Source: Rhodocollybia butyracea (taxonomy: Eukaryota; Basidiomycota; Agaricomycetes; Agaricales; Omphalotaceae). From it: 64,000 bases of DNA. Shown here in pieces: positions 23,145 to 34,375 of the stretch. The position numbers and the translations under genes are program-made. The first letter of the stretch is position 1, and every line of letters begins with the position of its first letter. Where the stretch lies: positions 1-64,000 of the forward strand of contig JADNRY010000319.1 of NCBI GenBank assembly GCA_015501585.1, read 5' to 3'. The notes beneath the pieces were generated by a model, which was given only the letters and a program-made list of their open reading frames with translations, was not told the origin of the DNA and did no database searches.

Positions 23145-23720
23145 TACTGTATCTTGGACAATTTACTATCGCATTATCTAAGGATCGGCGTTTTTGAAAT
23201 CGAAAGAAAAATGGACAGTGTTAACAATTATTACACTTATTTATATTTTTGTACGTTACTGCTTGCTTGTCCTTTAAGTTTTGGTCTTACTTTAGGCTGG
23301 AAAACAACTTGCAGTACAGCCTAGACCTTCGCGATCACGTGTGAAATCTCAAGTTCCCAGCGACTCCCACGGCTACTTACCTACTCTCGCTGCAATCACC
23401 GTCACCTTCGCTCTTACCATTCCGCTGATCCCGTCCAATCTTAATAACCGATCTCCCGAATGTTCCGGCAAAAGTTCTTATTAGTTGTTATTTCACTGAC
23501 TCGGATTCACTTACTACTTTCAGGGCGCAATGCTTGTGTAAGCCATAAGTATATTTTCTAGTCCTAAAACGCCTCGCTGCCACTTTGGCTCAATCAAAAG
23601 ATCCCGCTGCTATGCAATTCCAAGTGCCAGTGGCGAGACCCGAGGGCCGGCCCTGACGGAGTCGTTGTAGATATAAACTCCTGTCCCAGTTTTCCCTAAT
23701 CATTTTCCAACCTAGCAAAA
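23145..23720. other. intergenic, 3' and 5' flanks
   Basis: Downstream flank of the membrane protein and promoter side of the next gene. No frame with recognisable content. Confidence 0.5.
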
Positions 23721-24679
23721 ATGTGCGGATCTCTCCCTTTAACAAAGTCCGTCGAGCTACCATCAGACATTGAAAGGGAGATCTTCGAAGTTACTGCTCG
23801 AAATTTCCCTGGGACGGCGGTGAAGTTAGCGGGATTATCCAAGACCGTTCAGCACTGGTGAGTTTTGGTTTTCATCTCGTTGGTTAGGTGACCAATGGAT
23901 TTTGTAGGATGGAATGGATCATCTATGAGACGGTGGTTTTGGATCTTCCTTCGTCCCGAACGGCGGCCTTGCTCAGAACCATCGAAGCAAAGCCTGCAGG
24001 ATTCTTCAGTCGACGGGTTAAAAGGCTATATCTCAGCTATTCTGTAACCCCAGCCGAGGCTGAGAGGATCTTATCCGTGTGCACCGGTCTCACGCAGCTA
24101 ACTTGCTGGATCCAACACCAACATGACGGATGGTTATTGCGCTATCTAAATTCTACCCCCCTCTCCCACCTGACTCGTCTTTCAATAAAACTTGATATGG
24201 TGACCGAGCGGAATAGCATACCCTCGTTCTCAGACGAACTATACCAAAATCTGACCCATCTGGATATTGTCCTCCCACCCCCCTTAAATTCCGGAACGCT
24301 CATTGACTGGGAAGCTCTAATAGCCTTGCCTCATCTAAAACACCTTATTATCGGCGACCTCTTTCCCTCGGAGCACATGTATCTTATTCCAGTCCTTCGG
24401 CAACTCTTACACTCTGGCCCTGCGCTAGAGGTACTTGCTATCATAACCAATGAACCAGCGATGCGTGGGGCGTTGGAATCTGAAAACTTTGACGACCCCA
24501 GAATGTTAATCATTCCCAGATTCAACTGGCCATTTGATTTACCAACGTATTGGAAAAAGCTTTATAGGAGTGAGTTGGATGGTTGGGAGCCCACGGCGGA
24601 CAAAGCAAAGGCACAGCACTTGGAATGGAACACAAAACGATGCCACTCTTTCTCGCAGACGAATTCTTTATCCCCATAG
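23721..24679 (+). CDS. F-box-like hypothetical protein
   Basis: Exons are 23721-23857 and 23908-24679 with a 50-base phase-2 intron; 302 residues. The N-terminus reads VELPSDIEREIFEVTARNFP, the degenerate F-box typical of a large agaricomycete family, followed by LAGLSKTVQHWMEWIIYETV. The second half consists of irregular leucine-rich segments (LTQLTCWIQ, LTRLSIKLD, LTHLDIVLP, LKHLIIGDL) and ends in a basic, polar tail. A role as a ubiquitin-ligase adaptor is inferred only from the F-box similarity. The frame is intact and the start ATG is the first in the exon. Confidence 0.75.
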
Positions 24680-25408
24680 CCAAGCACCAGGCTACTTGTC
24701 CTGTGGGCTGCGACACTTAATATTGCTTAAAATATACTGTAATATAATGTATAGTCATTAACAGTTTCTAGAGACTGCTTACTACATAGTCGTTGTACTG
24801 AATGAGTTGTTACAGAACACAATTCGTTTTTGCAGAATTCCCAAAGAATTCCAGTACTAACTACACGATGCGAGATAAGATAACGTTCCTTTTCTCTATC
24901 TTATCTAGATAAGCGCGCTTAATTCATGTAACTCCGGATCCTCCAACGCGTACTTAACATGTCATCGTATCATCTGATTGGCATATATGTAAACAACAAG
25001 TTTCGAACCTTCCCTCATGTCAATCGTGATGTAGGGGGCCCTAGCGGTCCTTTAGAACCTTTCGCTTCCGACACTTTCTTGACTCTCGTATTTCAGAATC
25101 TGATTCTCTGGCCTAGGCCCTATAATGCAATTTGACAAACGTACAGAAACCCATGGAACATGGGGCTGGTTAACTTGGCAAAGCCTCACATACAATCGAT
25201 GTTATGGACCTTATGGCTTACGCATCTACCCCCTTAAACGGTGAATCTGGATCCTGGGATATCTTCCGTACTAGAGACTCGTGAATGTTGAAGGTTGCTG
25301 AAATTTAATTTTGTCCAAACTATATCCGACGCGTGGATTCTGGTCGGTTGGCGGCACGGCTAAAAGCCTGAATACGCAGTCAATGCAGGTGATCAAGTCT
25401 CCGTTAAC
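24680..25408. other. intergenic, no gene seen
   Basis: AT-rich 3' flank and the presumed promoter of the SLATT gene. No motif-bearing frame. Confidence 0.45.
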
Positions 25409-26405
25409 ATGGACCTCGACAGAGGAAGTTCTCCGGTTTCTGGCCCTCGCCCAAGGTCTGAGGACTTTCAGGCTCATGTACCACGGAGCTCCACGCCTTT
25501 ACCTGGTTTGGCTCCCGAAGCGCATGCTAGCTACTCACTTTCACCAGAATTGGAGGACAATCCAAACGTGGCTTTTCATTCAGCTCATGCCTCGCCTTTT
25601 GTTGTTCGAAGAAGCGGCGAACACCTGGGAGGGCTTCCGGGTCGTTCGCCAGAACCAATACATGTTCAAGACTGGATAGTTCCGAAGGAGACAGTAGTAG
25701 TACGCGAAACTGCTTCTGTCGTCAATAACTGTTCTGAAATGGGTGCTGGACGTAGCGAGCGAGCCTTACAATCGGAGAGCGTTTAGAACCAACGTTGAAG
25801 AATGCTCAGGTTGAGCGTGCTCATTATGCTCGTAAAGCACAGATGGCGGGATACGCTCTCAATGTAGCGATAGGTGCGTCGCAATATGCTTTTCCGGGTT
25901 TGAATTCTGACTCACAGCTGCGATATAGGACTCCAAGTTTTATTCGGAGCTTTAACGACAGCCATATCCGCATCGAACTCTGGAAAACGGGTTAGTTATT
26001 GAGGGCATCTGTATGGATGGATTCGTGTTGACTTTTCCAAGGCATCCATTGGGTTATCGGTTATCGGCAAGATCGGGTTCACATTCCTCAGTTACGAACA
26101 AATCTGATCATTATCTGACAGCGGAATGTCGACGCTGGTAGCCAGCTATCTGGCCAGAGCACGAGGTTCTAATGAGCCTGAGCTCTCAATCATCCGAGCC
26201 AAAGACCTCGACCAATTCATCCGGGAATGCGAAGCTTTTAAGATGGATTTTGGACTTTTGGATAATCATGAGCATGACGATAAGTTAGAAAGGTTTCGGA
26301 GTAGGTTTGAAGAGCTCCTTGGTAATGCTAACGGGTGCGTGCTGGCTTGTTGTTCTCGACTTGAAGCTGATATTATCTAGGGAACGGCGTCTTGCGACTG
26401 TATGA
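25409..26405 (+). CDS. fungal SLATT-domain protein (2-TM)
   Basis: SLATT (SMODS- and SLOG-associating two-TM effector) proteins are predicted membrane effectors; in fungi the role is unknown. Proposed exons: 25409-25693, 25756-25873, 25929-25990, 26042-26076, 26122-26334 and 26381-26405, giving 245 residues. The N-terminal 95 residues are polar and disordered. Then RLEPTLKNAQVERAHYARKA leads into TM1, GYALNVAIGLQVLFGALTTA, then SIGLSVIG, and the family signature MSTLVASYLARARGSNEPEL, RAKDLDQFIRECEAF, RFRSRFEELLGNANGERRLA. The last three introns (51, 45, 46 bases) keep frame exactly. The first junction (donor GTAGTA) is the weakest part of the model. Confidence 0.75.
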
Positions 26406-26891
26406 CTTATATATTCGGGAAAATGTCGGGTACAGTTTTTTTGGGTTTTTTTTTGTTTGGTACAGATATTAGGCCAGTACTTATCGATTACCATCCATTC
26501 CTTCAATCCAATACAATCTTTAACGCTCCGACAAATGGCCAGAATGTCGCACTCCACATCCTCGAATACCTTGGATGTTCTTGGCCAGTGGTCATTCTGT
26601 AAGTTCGTAAACTATGACGCCAAAGGATGATTTTTCTGGAGAAGTCATACTTGGGTTGTACTTAGTTTGTCGAACCAAGCTCCAGTCTGATTTCTTTAAC
26701 TAATCCTCAATGTTCCGATCTGAGGATGAACAGGTAATACCATCCGCAATCATCCGCAATCGTACCTGATACCCATACTGAGACGCGCGAAATTGAGCAC
26801 AACTACAAAAGGATTTCGCGTTCTCCTTTTATTCAGTAAGTGAATCCACTACGCGTCTTGCATCGGAATACATACATCCCAAAACTGCGAA
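26406..26891. other. intergenic, no gene seen
   Basis: Lies between the 3' ends of the SLATT gene and the convergent WD40 gene. Short frames only. Confidence 0.5.
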
Positions 26892-28304
26892 TCAAGGCTT
26901 CACGATCCTAGTATCCATTTCCCAGATACGAATAGTATGGTCGTCCGAACACGAAGCGAAAACGTTTTCATCCAACGGATGCCATCTAACAGTACTTATG
27001 GTCGCTTTGAGATTATGTCCACCATGCTGCAAGACTGACTGAAGGACACCCGTAAGGCGGTTCCAGACCAAGATACGACCGTCTGGGAAAATAATAAATG
27101 CCGTGACAAGCGAGAACGAGCTGACAACGCAACTGACCCTCACTTCCACTAAGTATGAATCTATCATTCCCGCCCCCGCTGAAACAGCTTCGGAGAACAT
27201 CCTTGCGGTTTTTTGTGCCCCATATATCGTCCGACTTTTACATCAAACCTCATATCCCAGAGTGAGATTTCCTATGGAAGGCCAAGGCTCGGCGTGAATA
27301 AACATGGATGTGAGAACCATTCATTTACGCACATTGCGAGAATTCACGAGTACATGTCGCGCATCACTTGAGACGCAAAGGCAACTGGACCCTTCTTCGA
27401 TCCTAATAAACCTGGTAATATGTATGAACACGAAAACGAAGTACTTCGAACAGGGGCGATGCATAACGTACTTTTCTGTTCGACGAGTCACAATCGAATG
27501 TACTAGCAACTGATAAACGGGGTTTTCATCTTCGCTTTCGACTCAGATTCTGCTTGGTTGACGAAGTTGGAACCACATTGCAAAGCAACGATGGCAAGTT
27601 TCAACTGGTTCGGGATAAGGTCCATGGACAAAATTCGAAGGTTTCCCGGGTACCATTGGTGGATGAGCTCGCCCTGTGCATTCTAGATTAAGATAATCAC
27701 TCGTCAAGCCAGAACTGAGCCGAACAGGCAAGATGTGGCGACGAACCCAATGAACGATTTTTCGGTCTATTCCTCCCGATATGTACCCCAAGCCATCCGG
27801 TAGTCCCAAAAGACTGGTAACCGTGTCACCATGCGCGTCGTCCAGCGTGCGCAAGCATTTACCGCTCTGAAACGTATAAGAATAGATATGATAAGAGGGC
27901 TAAACTCGCAGCCACCTTTGTATCCCATAGATAGATGAAGTATTCCGCGGAGGTGAGGAGGAGTGATTCATCTGAGGACCACGCCAGGCACGATACAGGC
28001 ATCTCATGGAGCAGAACATGGATTGCTTCCCATGTCGTATTCGAGTTAAGCTCATCCGACTTGATACAGTCTACAGTCAATGTAAAGTCGGTTCTGGCAG
28101 GATAGTACTCACCTTCTTGCACCATATGATTGCTAGATTATCCTTGCCTCCACTAGCGAGAAGTGAGCCTCCTGGACTCCATTCTAAATTCCAGACTTGG
28201 TCGCTATGACCGAACAGAACATGCCGTGTCTCCGCGAACTTTGTAGAGTCTTCTGTGTCTGGTCGTGAGGCTCCTTCGCTTGGGGTCATTTCTAGATGAA
28301 ACAC
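26892..28304 (-). CDS. WD40 protein, WDR26/Gid7-like, one frameshift
   Basis: WDR26/Gid7 proteins are beta-propeller subunits of the GID/CTLH ubiquitin ligase. The minus strand encodes successive WD repeats split by short introns: GHSDQVWNLEWSPGGSLLAS, EMPVSCLAWSSDESLLLTSA, GDTVTSLLGLPDGLGYISGG with DRKIVHW, then ELIHQWYPGNLRILSMDL, EISLWDMRFDVKVGRYMGHK, FILSGSEDGRILVWNRLTGV and VFASCSDDHTIRIW. The last exon is 27082-26892, the one before 27271-27138. At 27209-27214 a run of six A (minus strand) shifts the frame by one; five would give YMGHKNRKDVLRSCF. The N-terminal LisH-CTLH region is not recognisable upstream, and the exons near 27410-27500 are uncertain, so the model is incomplete. Confidence 0.65.
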
Positions 28305-28868
28305 ATGTAGAGGAATCAGCGACGAGCATGATATATGTGGGTTACTCTTTTGAAGGGCTATGTTTTTATTCAGAGGTTAGTATTCGCATGGTAATGATGT
28401 TCCCTGAATCTTTGTGTTCTCTTCGTTGCTTATTTGAGTTCATATCACTGTTGAGCACGAGAACGATGTGGCTGATGAATTGCCAACCTGGATGAGGAGA
28501 AATTAGTATGATCGTCAATGAAGAAGAGAACATCGTGTGCTTCGCTCACCAATTGGTGAGTTCCTCAAGCTAACCCTTGCGTATGCAGACCAGCATGCCA
28601 GTATCAAGCCATAATGAGAAAAAACTTTCAGGCGTTTTCGATTGTTCAATACAACAAGGGCTCAGTTGAGCTAGCGAAATCATATTTTTCATTATCTCCT
28701 CCCGAGAACTTGTCCACAGGCTAGAGTCACAGGAAAAGTATACGGCGCAGTGATGGATGAAAGAGAGTGACGAGGCTTGAATTTAAGCGCTCAAAGTTCG
28801 CGGCAAGCATCGCGCTTCGTGTTTCTTTACCTCAATAGTCAAGCTTTTAAATTCCAAGTACCACAGCA
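28305..28868. other. intergenic or unresolved 5' exons of the WD40 gene
   Basis: An upstream part of the WD40 gene would be expected here, but no frame on the minus strand reads like a LisH-CTLH domain. The right end is the promoter side of the DUF2470 gene. Confidence 0.35.
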
Positions 28869-29702
28869 ATGGCTAGCGACCCAGTAGCAGAAAAATCTGC
28901 ATTTTTACGGATGTACATGTCTAATCACCCGGATACACTTGTGGCATACGCGAAATGGTATGGGCAAGTTTCAGAGCCCATTACCAGCGCAGAAATGACC
29001 GCTATTGATACCAAAGTATGTTTTATCGTCGCTGTTCGGTTTCCTTGAAAAAAATCGCCGATGCACTCTACATTTCTACAGAGCATGACGCTGGGTTGTA
29101 AAATGAAAGACGGAAAGACCAAGGAAGTACGGGTTCCCATCGACCCGCCGATGACTGGATACGACGACGTAAAGCCTCGCTTACTGGAAATGAAAGCTAT
29201 AGCACAAGAAGGCCTAGGAATGGTGAATTCTTGTTCTGCGTTTCTGCCTGATAGTAGCTTCTGACGTGACGAAATCTAGATAAAAACGCCGAAGATTACC
29301 AGTTTCCAGTTTCCCTTATCGGCCCTTCAAGTTATTTTCATTATCCATCCCGTCCTCGCTTATTTCGCTTATGCTCCAGTCAACAACCCAACACTTTTTG
29401 TTCTGCCAGCCAGGATGCTTGCTACTTACCTGGGCCCGGCCGTTGGATATTGGATATACTGGAGTATGAATGTGATACACGTTTTCGAAGCGATGTATAC
29501 ATGGTCTTTGTGCAGGAAACACCAGACCGGGTTCTCTGTCGGGGTGAGTCATACGTTTCTCGGTCATTCGAAGCCATATTGATTGCTTCGCCCATAGATT
29601 GCCTATGTTTCTGCAACCTTGATTTGTGGTTATCACATCTGGAGAGATCTACGGAAGAGGATACAAGGTGCTCGCATCGATTCTGTTATGAAGATTGAGT
29701 GA
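28869..29702 (+). CDS. DUF2470 membrane protein
   Basis: Exons are 28869-29015, 29082-29222, 29280-29543 and 29598-29702, all phase 0, giving 218 residues. The N-terminal half is the DUF2470 domain: KSAFLRMYMSNHPDTLVAYA, AEMTAIDTKSMTLGCKMK, RVPIDPPMTGYDDVKPRLL. The C-terminal half has three or four hydrophobic segments, including FPLSALQVIFIIHPVLAYFA, YLGPAVGYWIYWSMNVIHVF and ATLICGYHIW, and ends DSVMKIE, a common ending of the fungal members. DUF2470 is shared with haem-related proteins, but the role of this fungal architecture is unknown. A broken inverted copy lies at 53123-53953. Confidence 0.85.
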
Positions 29703-30262
29703 AATATAGAAGATTCTGGGAGTCTGTAATTATCAGAGTAACGAGTTAATACTGTAGAAGTGGATGTTGTAAAATTATACGTGTTGTTGGCGTTAGCAAC
29801 TGACTGCAGTTGTTGTTATACGCTTACGCCCGTGATATCGATCTACCTACTACACATCCAGAAATGGTTATCTGGAGATCAACAACAAACATCCAAAATG
29901 CTGCAAATTCTTTCACGCCATCCGGATTTCGTAAGTCACTCCTTGAAGGGAAGGTTTGGGCGGTGCTGGCATGTAGGTACCATAAGTATACTTACGTATC
30001 GGCGTAGTTTTGAAGCGCTCAACGATTTCAACATCGCTTGAGGTGTCGGAGGCTTCGACAGAGGAGTCACGCCGCCGCGAATCTTTGTTGATAGGGGTAA
30101 CATAAGCGCCGCAAGCGCTCTTTGCCTCACACAACCACTTGTCTCTTAGCTCTCGAAACTACGAAGTGTAATCGGCGCCACACACAACTGGTACTGTAGG
30201 TGAACAATATACCTATGGTAAAACCTGATCAATTACAGACTAATTCATCAATCGTAGTGAAC
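29703..30262. other. intergenic, no gene seen
   Basis: The last part (about 30190-30262) is the upstream flank shared with the inverted F-box paralogue: GGTGAACA-TATACCTATGGTAAAACCTGA occurs at both genes, so the duplication includes the promoter. Confidence 0.5.
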
Positions 30263-31710
30263 ATGGTCACCCTTGCAGATCTTCCTGAGGAACTATTATG
30301 CTCGATTTGCGAGAAAACCGAGCCCTCAACCCTCCTTTCCCTAGCTGCGTCATGTAAACTACTCAACCGAATTGCTGGAGCTCAATACCTACTTTTCATC
30401 TCTCATGACACTCAAGACTCATTGCTTTCGGTCGCAGATGGAGGGACGTCTTTTGGCAGCCTATCCTTTGAAACCGTGCAAAAAATCATGAGTATTACTG
30501 GGAGCATTTCCAGCGTAACGTTTGTTTCCTTTCAATTCTCATCATCAGCGGCAAAAACCCTACCGCAAATTCGACTCGCGACACTCCTGCTGCGAAGAAT
30601 CCATCGTCCATTGTATTCGATTCAAATTGGTTTTAATGGGGTGAAAAGTGATATACCTTGTTTTTCTCCCTCCTTCAACATGTTTCCTTCCTTTAACGGT
30701 GCATTCGGAGACTTACTTTGGGAAGCATACCGCTTACGTTGCTGGTCGCTCACGCTCACCGGGATCATCCCCTTCACACAAGACTGCTTCAAATTTGCCC
30801 CCCTCATAGACACATCTCTTTTCTATCTCACAGTCGACGCCGCCTTCTTACTTTCCCGAGCACAAAGAAGATGGCTCGTGGAGTTCTTGAATGCTTCCAA
30901 GGCGATTTCCATCATTTTGGCTTCTGGCTCTGAAGGATGGACCCACATCCTACCCAAGCTTCGCGTACCTTCTCTAACGGAAATAACATTTCTTGAAAAA
31001 CCTGCAGGAACACCTTCCCCTATTGAAATATTAGCCGACTTTTGCAATCAGCATCCGAACTTACGCAGAATCGATTGTGGCCCATATCAATTCAGAACAT
31101 CTCTGACCTCAAAGCTAGGCTGTCAATACCCCTTTCCCGGCTGCAGGTGCTCAGAGCGTCGGTCTCCCAGCTACTGTATTTTGTTTCCGATCCTTCTCAC
31201 CTGTGCAATTTAGAAGTGATTGAGATTCAATGGCCAGAGTTTGACGATGACTTAGCTTCAATGTCATCCCATTCAAGCACTGAAATCTGGCATCTTTTCG
31301 CGTGTTTATGCTACCGTTCCTCCATCCGAGAGCTTACATTGCCTGCCAATTTTCCCGGGCTAGAAAAAGATGTTCTCTCAGAGACGAAATCTTCGTTAAC
31401 ATCCAGATTCCCATACCTTACAAGGCTGCAATTCAGAGAGTTTGACTCTCTTGTAGAACCATCAAGAGAACATTTTCTGAAGTGGGTTTTCAAAGTATTC
31501 CCCAGCTTGAAAACATTGGAGCTGGCCTACATGGGATGGGACGCCGAGCAGACTTCGTGTTTTGCTAGGACCGTGGCCAAAGAGTTACCATCAATCGAGA
31601 ATTTCACACTTGAATACGAAACTCGAAAGGTGGAGGAATGGACTCTAGTACAACTTGAAGAACCCCCGAGTCCAGTCAAGCATAACCTTCGTGAGTATAA
31701 GGATGGGTAG
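30263..31710 (+). pseudogene. F-box protein, left copy of inverted pair, one frameshift
   Basis: Intronless. F-box at the start: ADLPEELLCSICEKTEPSTL and LLSLAASCKLLNRIAG, then leucine-rich sequence. The reading frame breaks at the C run 31129-31132: this copy has ATACCCCTTT, whereas the intact paralogue at 32599-34011 has ATACCCCCTTT. After the break the homologous frame continues to 31710 (LQVLRASVSQLLYFVSDPSH ... GWDAEQTSCFARTVAKELPS). With one C restored the protein would be about 480 residues. The C-terminal end differs from its partner (EEPPSPVKHNLREYKDG). The break is a homopolymer indel, so assembly error is a real alternative to gene death. Confidence 0.8.
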
Positions 31711-32598
31711 TGTAGGGTTGAGAAAATACTCCTCGTGGCTGTTGATCTTTTTCCTGATGGCTTTATCTGCTTCTATTTCTCCTCTCCTTCTCTTCTGCTT
31801 TTCCTCGTCCTCTTCTTCCTTCATGGCGGGGAGGTCGAAAATGTGGTGGAATCTGTGTGTGTTGTTGATGATGTACGAAAGAGCGCTTCGTATACTGTTC
31901 CGTCGTCAAGTAGACCTTCCATAAGTCATCAACATATATGAAACATATATGCAGGGTCTCCTCTATATGCCTCACCACAGTACCAAAGATATTAATCACT
32001 CGTCTCACTTGCAGTACATTCTGGACGTTCTAGTATATCGTGTATAAGTAGCATAGTAATAACGCCCCTGCACTTAGGGCAACAGTCTATGGCAGCTCTA
32101 CTGGGTAGACTGCGAGCTCGTTGTTTGTTCGGTGTGTGCCAGGCCTCGCGGACCTGTGGTTTGCCCTTGGAGGGATAACCGAATAAGTATGCTGCAAAAG
32201 TTTTGGGGAAACTGCTTCATGTGGTGGACGTAGAGGCTTATGTAGTAGGTTTATCAAGATATTGGTTAGTGATATTCATCTTCATTCCACTTCTATGCCA
32301 GGATGCAGGTACGATAGTGCGCGACGGCAGCACCGTTGAATGCGGTGACGTGAAAACATTTCCCATCCAGATAATGCAAAACCCAGACGCAAGAATGCAT
32401 TCTGAATACTGATGCCAAAACGAGAGGCCGCACCGATTCATCCTTCAGGATTAGAGGAAGATAAAGTCACATCCCGCTCTAACTCAGTCTAACTCGTCGT
32501 ACCTGGACAAGAGGGATACTTGTTTTCCAAACTAAGGCCGGAAGAAAATAACAATAATCACAGCAAGCTTGAATACTGCTTGAATACAAATGTGAAGG
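31711..32598. other. spacer between the inverted F-box genes
   Basis: About 0.9 kb between the convergent 3' ends, effectively the loop of a large inverted repeat. No motif-bearing frame; a pyrimidine-rich stretch lies at 31745-31830. Confidence 0.5.
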
Positions 32599-34011
32599 TT
32601 ATGCTTTAGTGGACTCGGAGGGATCTTCTATCCAATCCTTCACCTTTCGAGGTTTGTAATCAAGTGTCAAATTCTCAATCGATGGCAACTCTTTGGCCAC
32701 GATCCGAGCAAAACATGAAGTCTCCTCGGCGTCCCATCCCGTGTAGGCGAAGTCCAACGATTTCAAACTGGGAAATACTTTTAAAACCCACTTCAAAAAA
32801 TCCTGTCTCGCTAGTTCTACTAGAGATTTGAAATCTCCTAACTGTAACATTGTAAGAGATGGGAATGTGGATGTTAACGAAGATTTCGCCTCTGAGCGAA
32901 CATCTTTTTGTAGCCCTGGAAAATTGGTGGGGATTATAAGATTTCGGATGGAGGAACGATTGCATAAAAATGTGAAAAGATGCCAGAGTCCAGTGCTCGA
33001 ATGGTCTGACGTTGAAGCTATGTCATCGTCAAACTCTGGCCATTGAATCTCAATCACTTCTAAATTGCGCAGGCGAGAAGGATCGGAAACAAAATACAGT
33101 AGCTGAGAGACCGATGCTCTGAGCACCTGTAACTGGGAAAGGGGGTATTGACAGCCTAGCTTTGAAGTCGGAGATGTCCTAAATTGGTATGGGCCACAAT
33201 CGATGCTGCGTAAGTTTTGATGCTGATTGCAAAATTCAGCTACTATTTCGATAGGGGAAGCTGTTACAGTAGGTCTTCCAATAAATGCTATGTCCTTTAG
33301 AGAAGGCAAGCTTAGGTTGGGTAGGATGTAGGTCCATCCTTCAGAACCACGAGCTAAAATGTAGAAAATCGCTTTGGAGGCATTCAAGAACCCTACGAGC
33401 CATTCTCGTTGTGCTCGGGAAAGTAAGAAGGTGGCGTCGACTGTAATGTGGGAAAGAGATGTGTTTATGGGGGGGCTGAATTTGAAGCAGTCCTGTGTTA
33501 TAGGGATGATACCGGCGAGTCTGAGCGAGCAGTAACGCAAACGATATGCTTCCCAAAGTAAGCCATTGAATGCACCATTGAAGGAAGGAAACATGTTGAA
33601 AGAGGGCGAAAAACAAGGTATATCACTTTCCACTCCATTAAAATTAACTTCAAGGGAGTGCAGTGGATGATGGATTCTTTGCAACAGCAGTGTCGCGAGG
33701 CGAATTTGCTGAAGTGTTTTCCTCGCTGATGGCGAGAATTGAAACGACACAAACCTTACAGTGGAAATACTTCCAGCAATACTCATGATGTTCCGCAAGG
33801 TTTCAAAGGACGTTTCAAAAGACATCCGAACTTCATCTGCGACCGAAAGGAATGGGTCCTGGCTGTCACGAGAGATGAAAAGGAGGTATTGAGATCCAGA
33901 AATTCGGTTGAGCAATTTACATGATGCGGCTAAGGAAAGGAGGGTCGAGGGCTCGGCTTTCTCGCAAATAGAGCAGAGTAACTCCTCGGGAAGGTCCACA
34001 AGGGTAGCCAT
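32599..34011 (-). CDS. F-box protein, right copy of inverted pair
   Basis: Intronless, 470 residues, open from MATLVDLPEELLCSICEKAE to the stop. Same architecture as its partner: F-box (LVDLPEELLCSICEKAEPST, LSLAASCKLLNRIS), then about 400 residues of irregular leucine-rich repeats ending DYKPRKVKDWIEDPSESTKA. I use the ATG at 34011 because the upstream frame is closed here, and the partner has an ATG at the matching position. Probable SCF adaptor. It is the intact member of the pair and serves as the reference for locating the frameshift in the other. Confidence 0.8.
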   Translation of the reverse strand: MATLVDLPEELLCSICEKAEPSTLLSLAASCKLLNRISGSQYLLFISRDSQDPFLSVADEVRMSFETSFETLRNIMSIAGSISTVRFVSFQFSPSARKTLQQIRLATLLLQRIHHPLHSLEVNFNGVESDIPCFSPSFNMFPSFNGAFNGLLWEAYRLRYCSLRLAGIIPITQDCFKFSPPINTSLSHITVDATFLLSRAQREWLVGFLNASKAIFYILARGSEGWTYILPNLSLPSLKDIAFIGRPTVTASPIEIVAEFCNQHQNLRSIDCGPYQFRTSPTSKLGCQYPLSQLQVLRASVSQLLYFVSDPSRLRNLEVIEIQWPEFDDDIASTSDHSSTGLWHLFTFLCNRSSIRNLIIPTNFPGLQKDVRSEAKSSLTSTFPSLTMLQLGDFKSLVELARQDFLKWVLKVFPSLKSLDFAYTGWDAEETSCFARIVAKELPSIENLTLDYKPRKVKDWIEDPSESTKA

Positions 34012-34375
34012 TTTCCTGCGACTGATGAATTAGTCTGCTATCGGTCAGGTTTTACCATAGGTATAGTGTTCACCTGCAGCGCTAGTTATGTGCTGGGTTG
34101 ATTATGGCTATATTTCGCTCCGATGGTTTCACGAACTAAGAAAGAAAGAGTTGTTACTTGATCACCTACCACCGAAACGTGGTGCGAGCGCCATAATGAG
34201 CGCTACATTGCTTCCCCTTCGGGGATCATCGGACATAGCTTGTCTATTAACAATCACAGAGGCCGATATGCGAAATCAACCATACACATTCATGACCATA
34301 CACATTCATGAGTCCGAGATAAGTACTTGGCAAGAGAACGACAGACACTAGATATTCGAAATGAACGATACATAT
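34012..34375. other. promoter side of the F-box gene
   Basis: Contains the duplicated upstream block (TACCTATGGTAAAACCTGA on the minus strand) and a short direct repeat CACAGATAAAGACTACGT near 34386-34420. No gene. Confidence 0.45.

Noticed and set aside
31745..31830. Pyrimidine-rich hydrophobic ORFs between the inverted F-box genes
   Set aside because: Low-complexity CTT/TCC sequence translates to Ser/Leu/Phe in any frame; no gene evidence.
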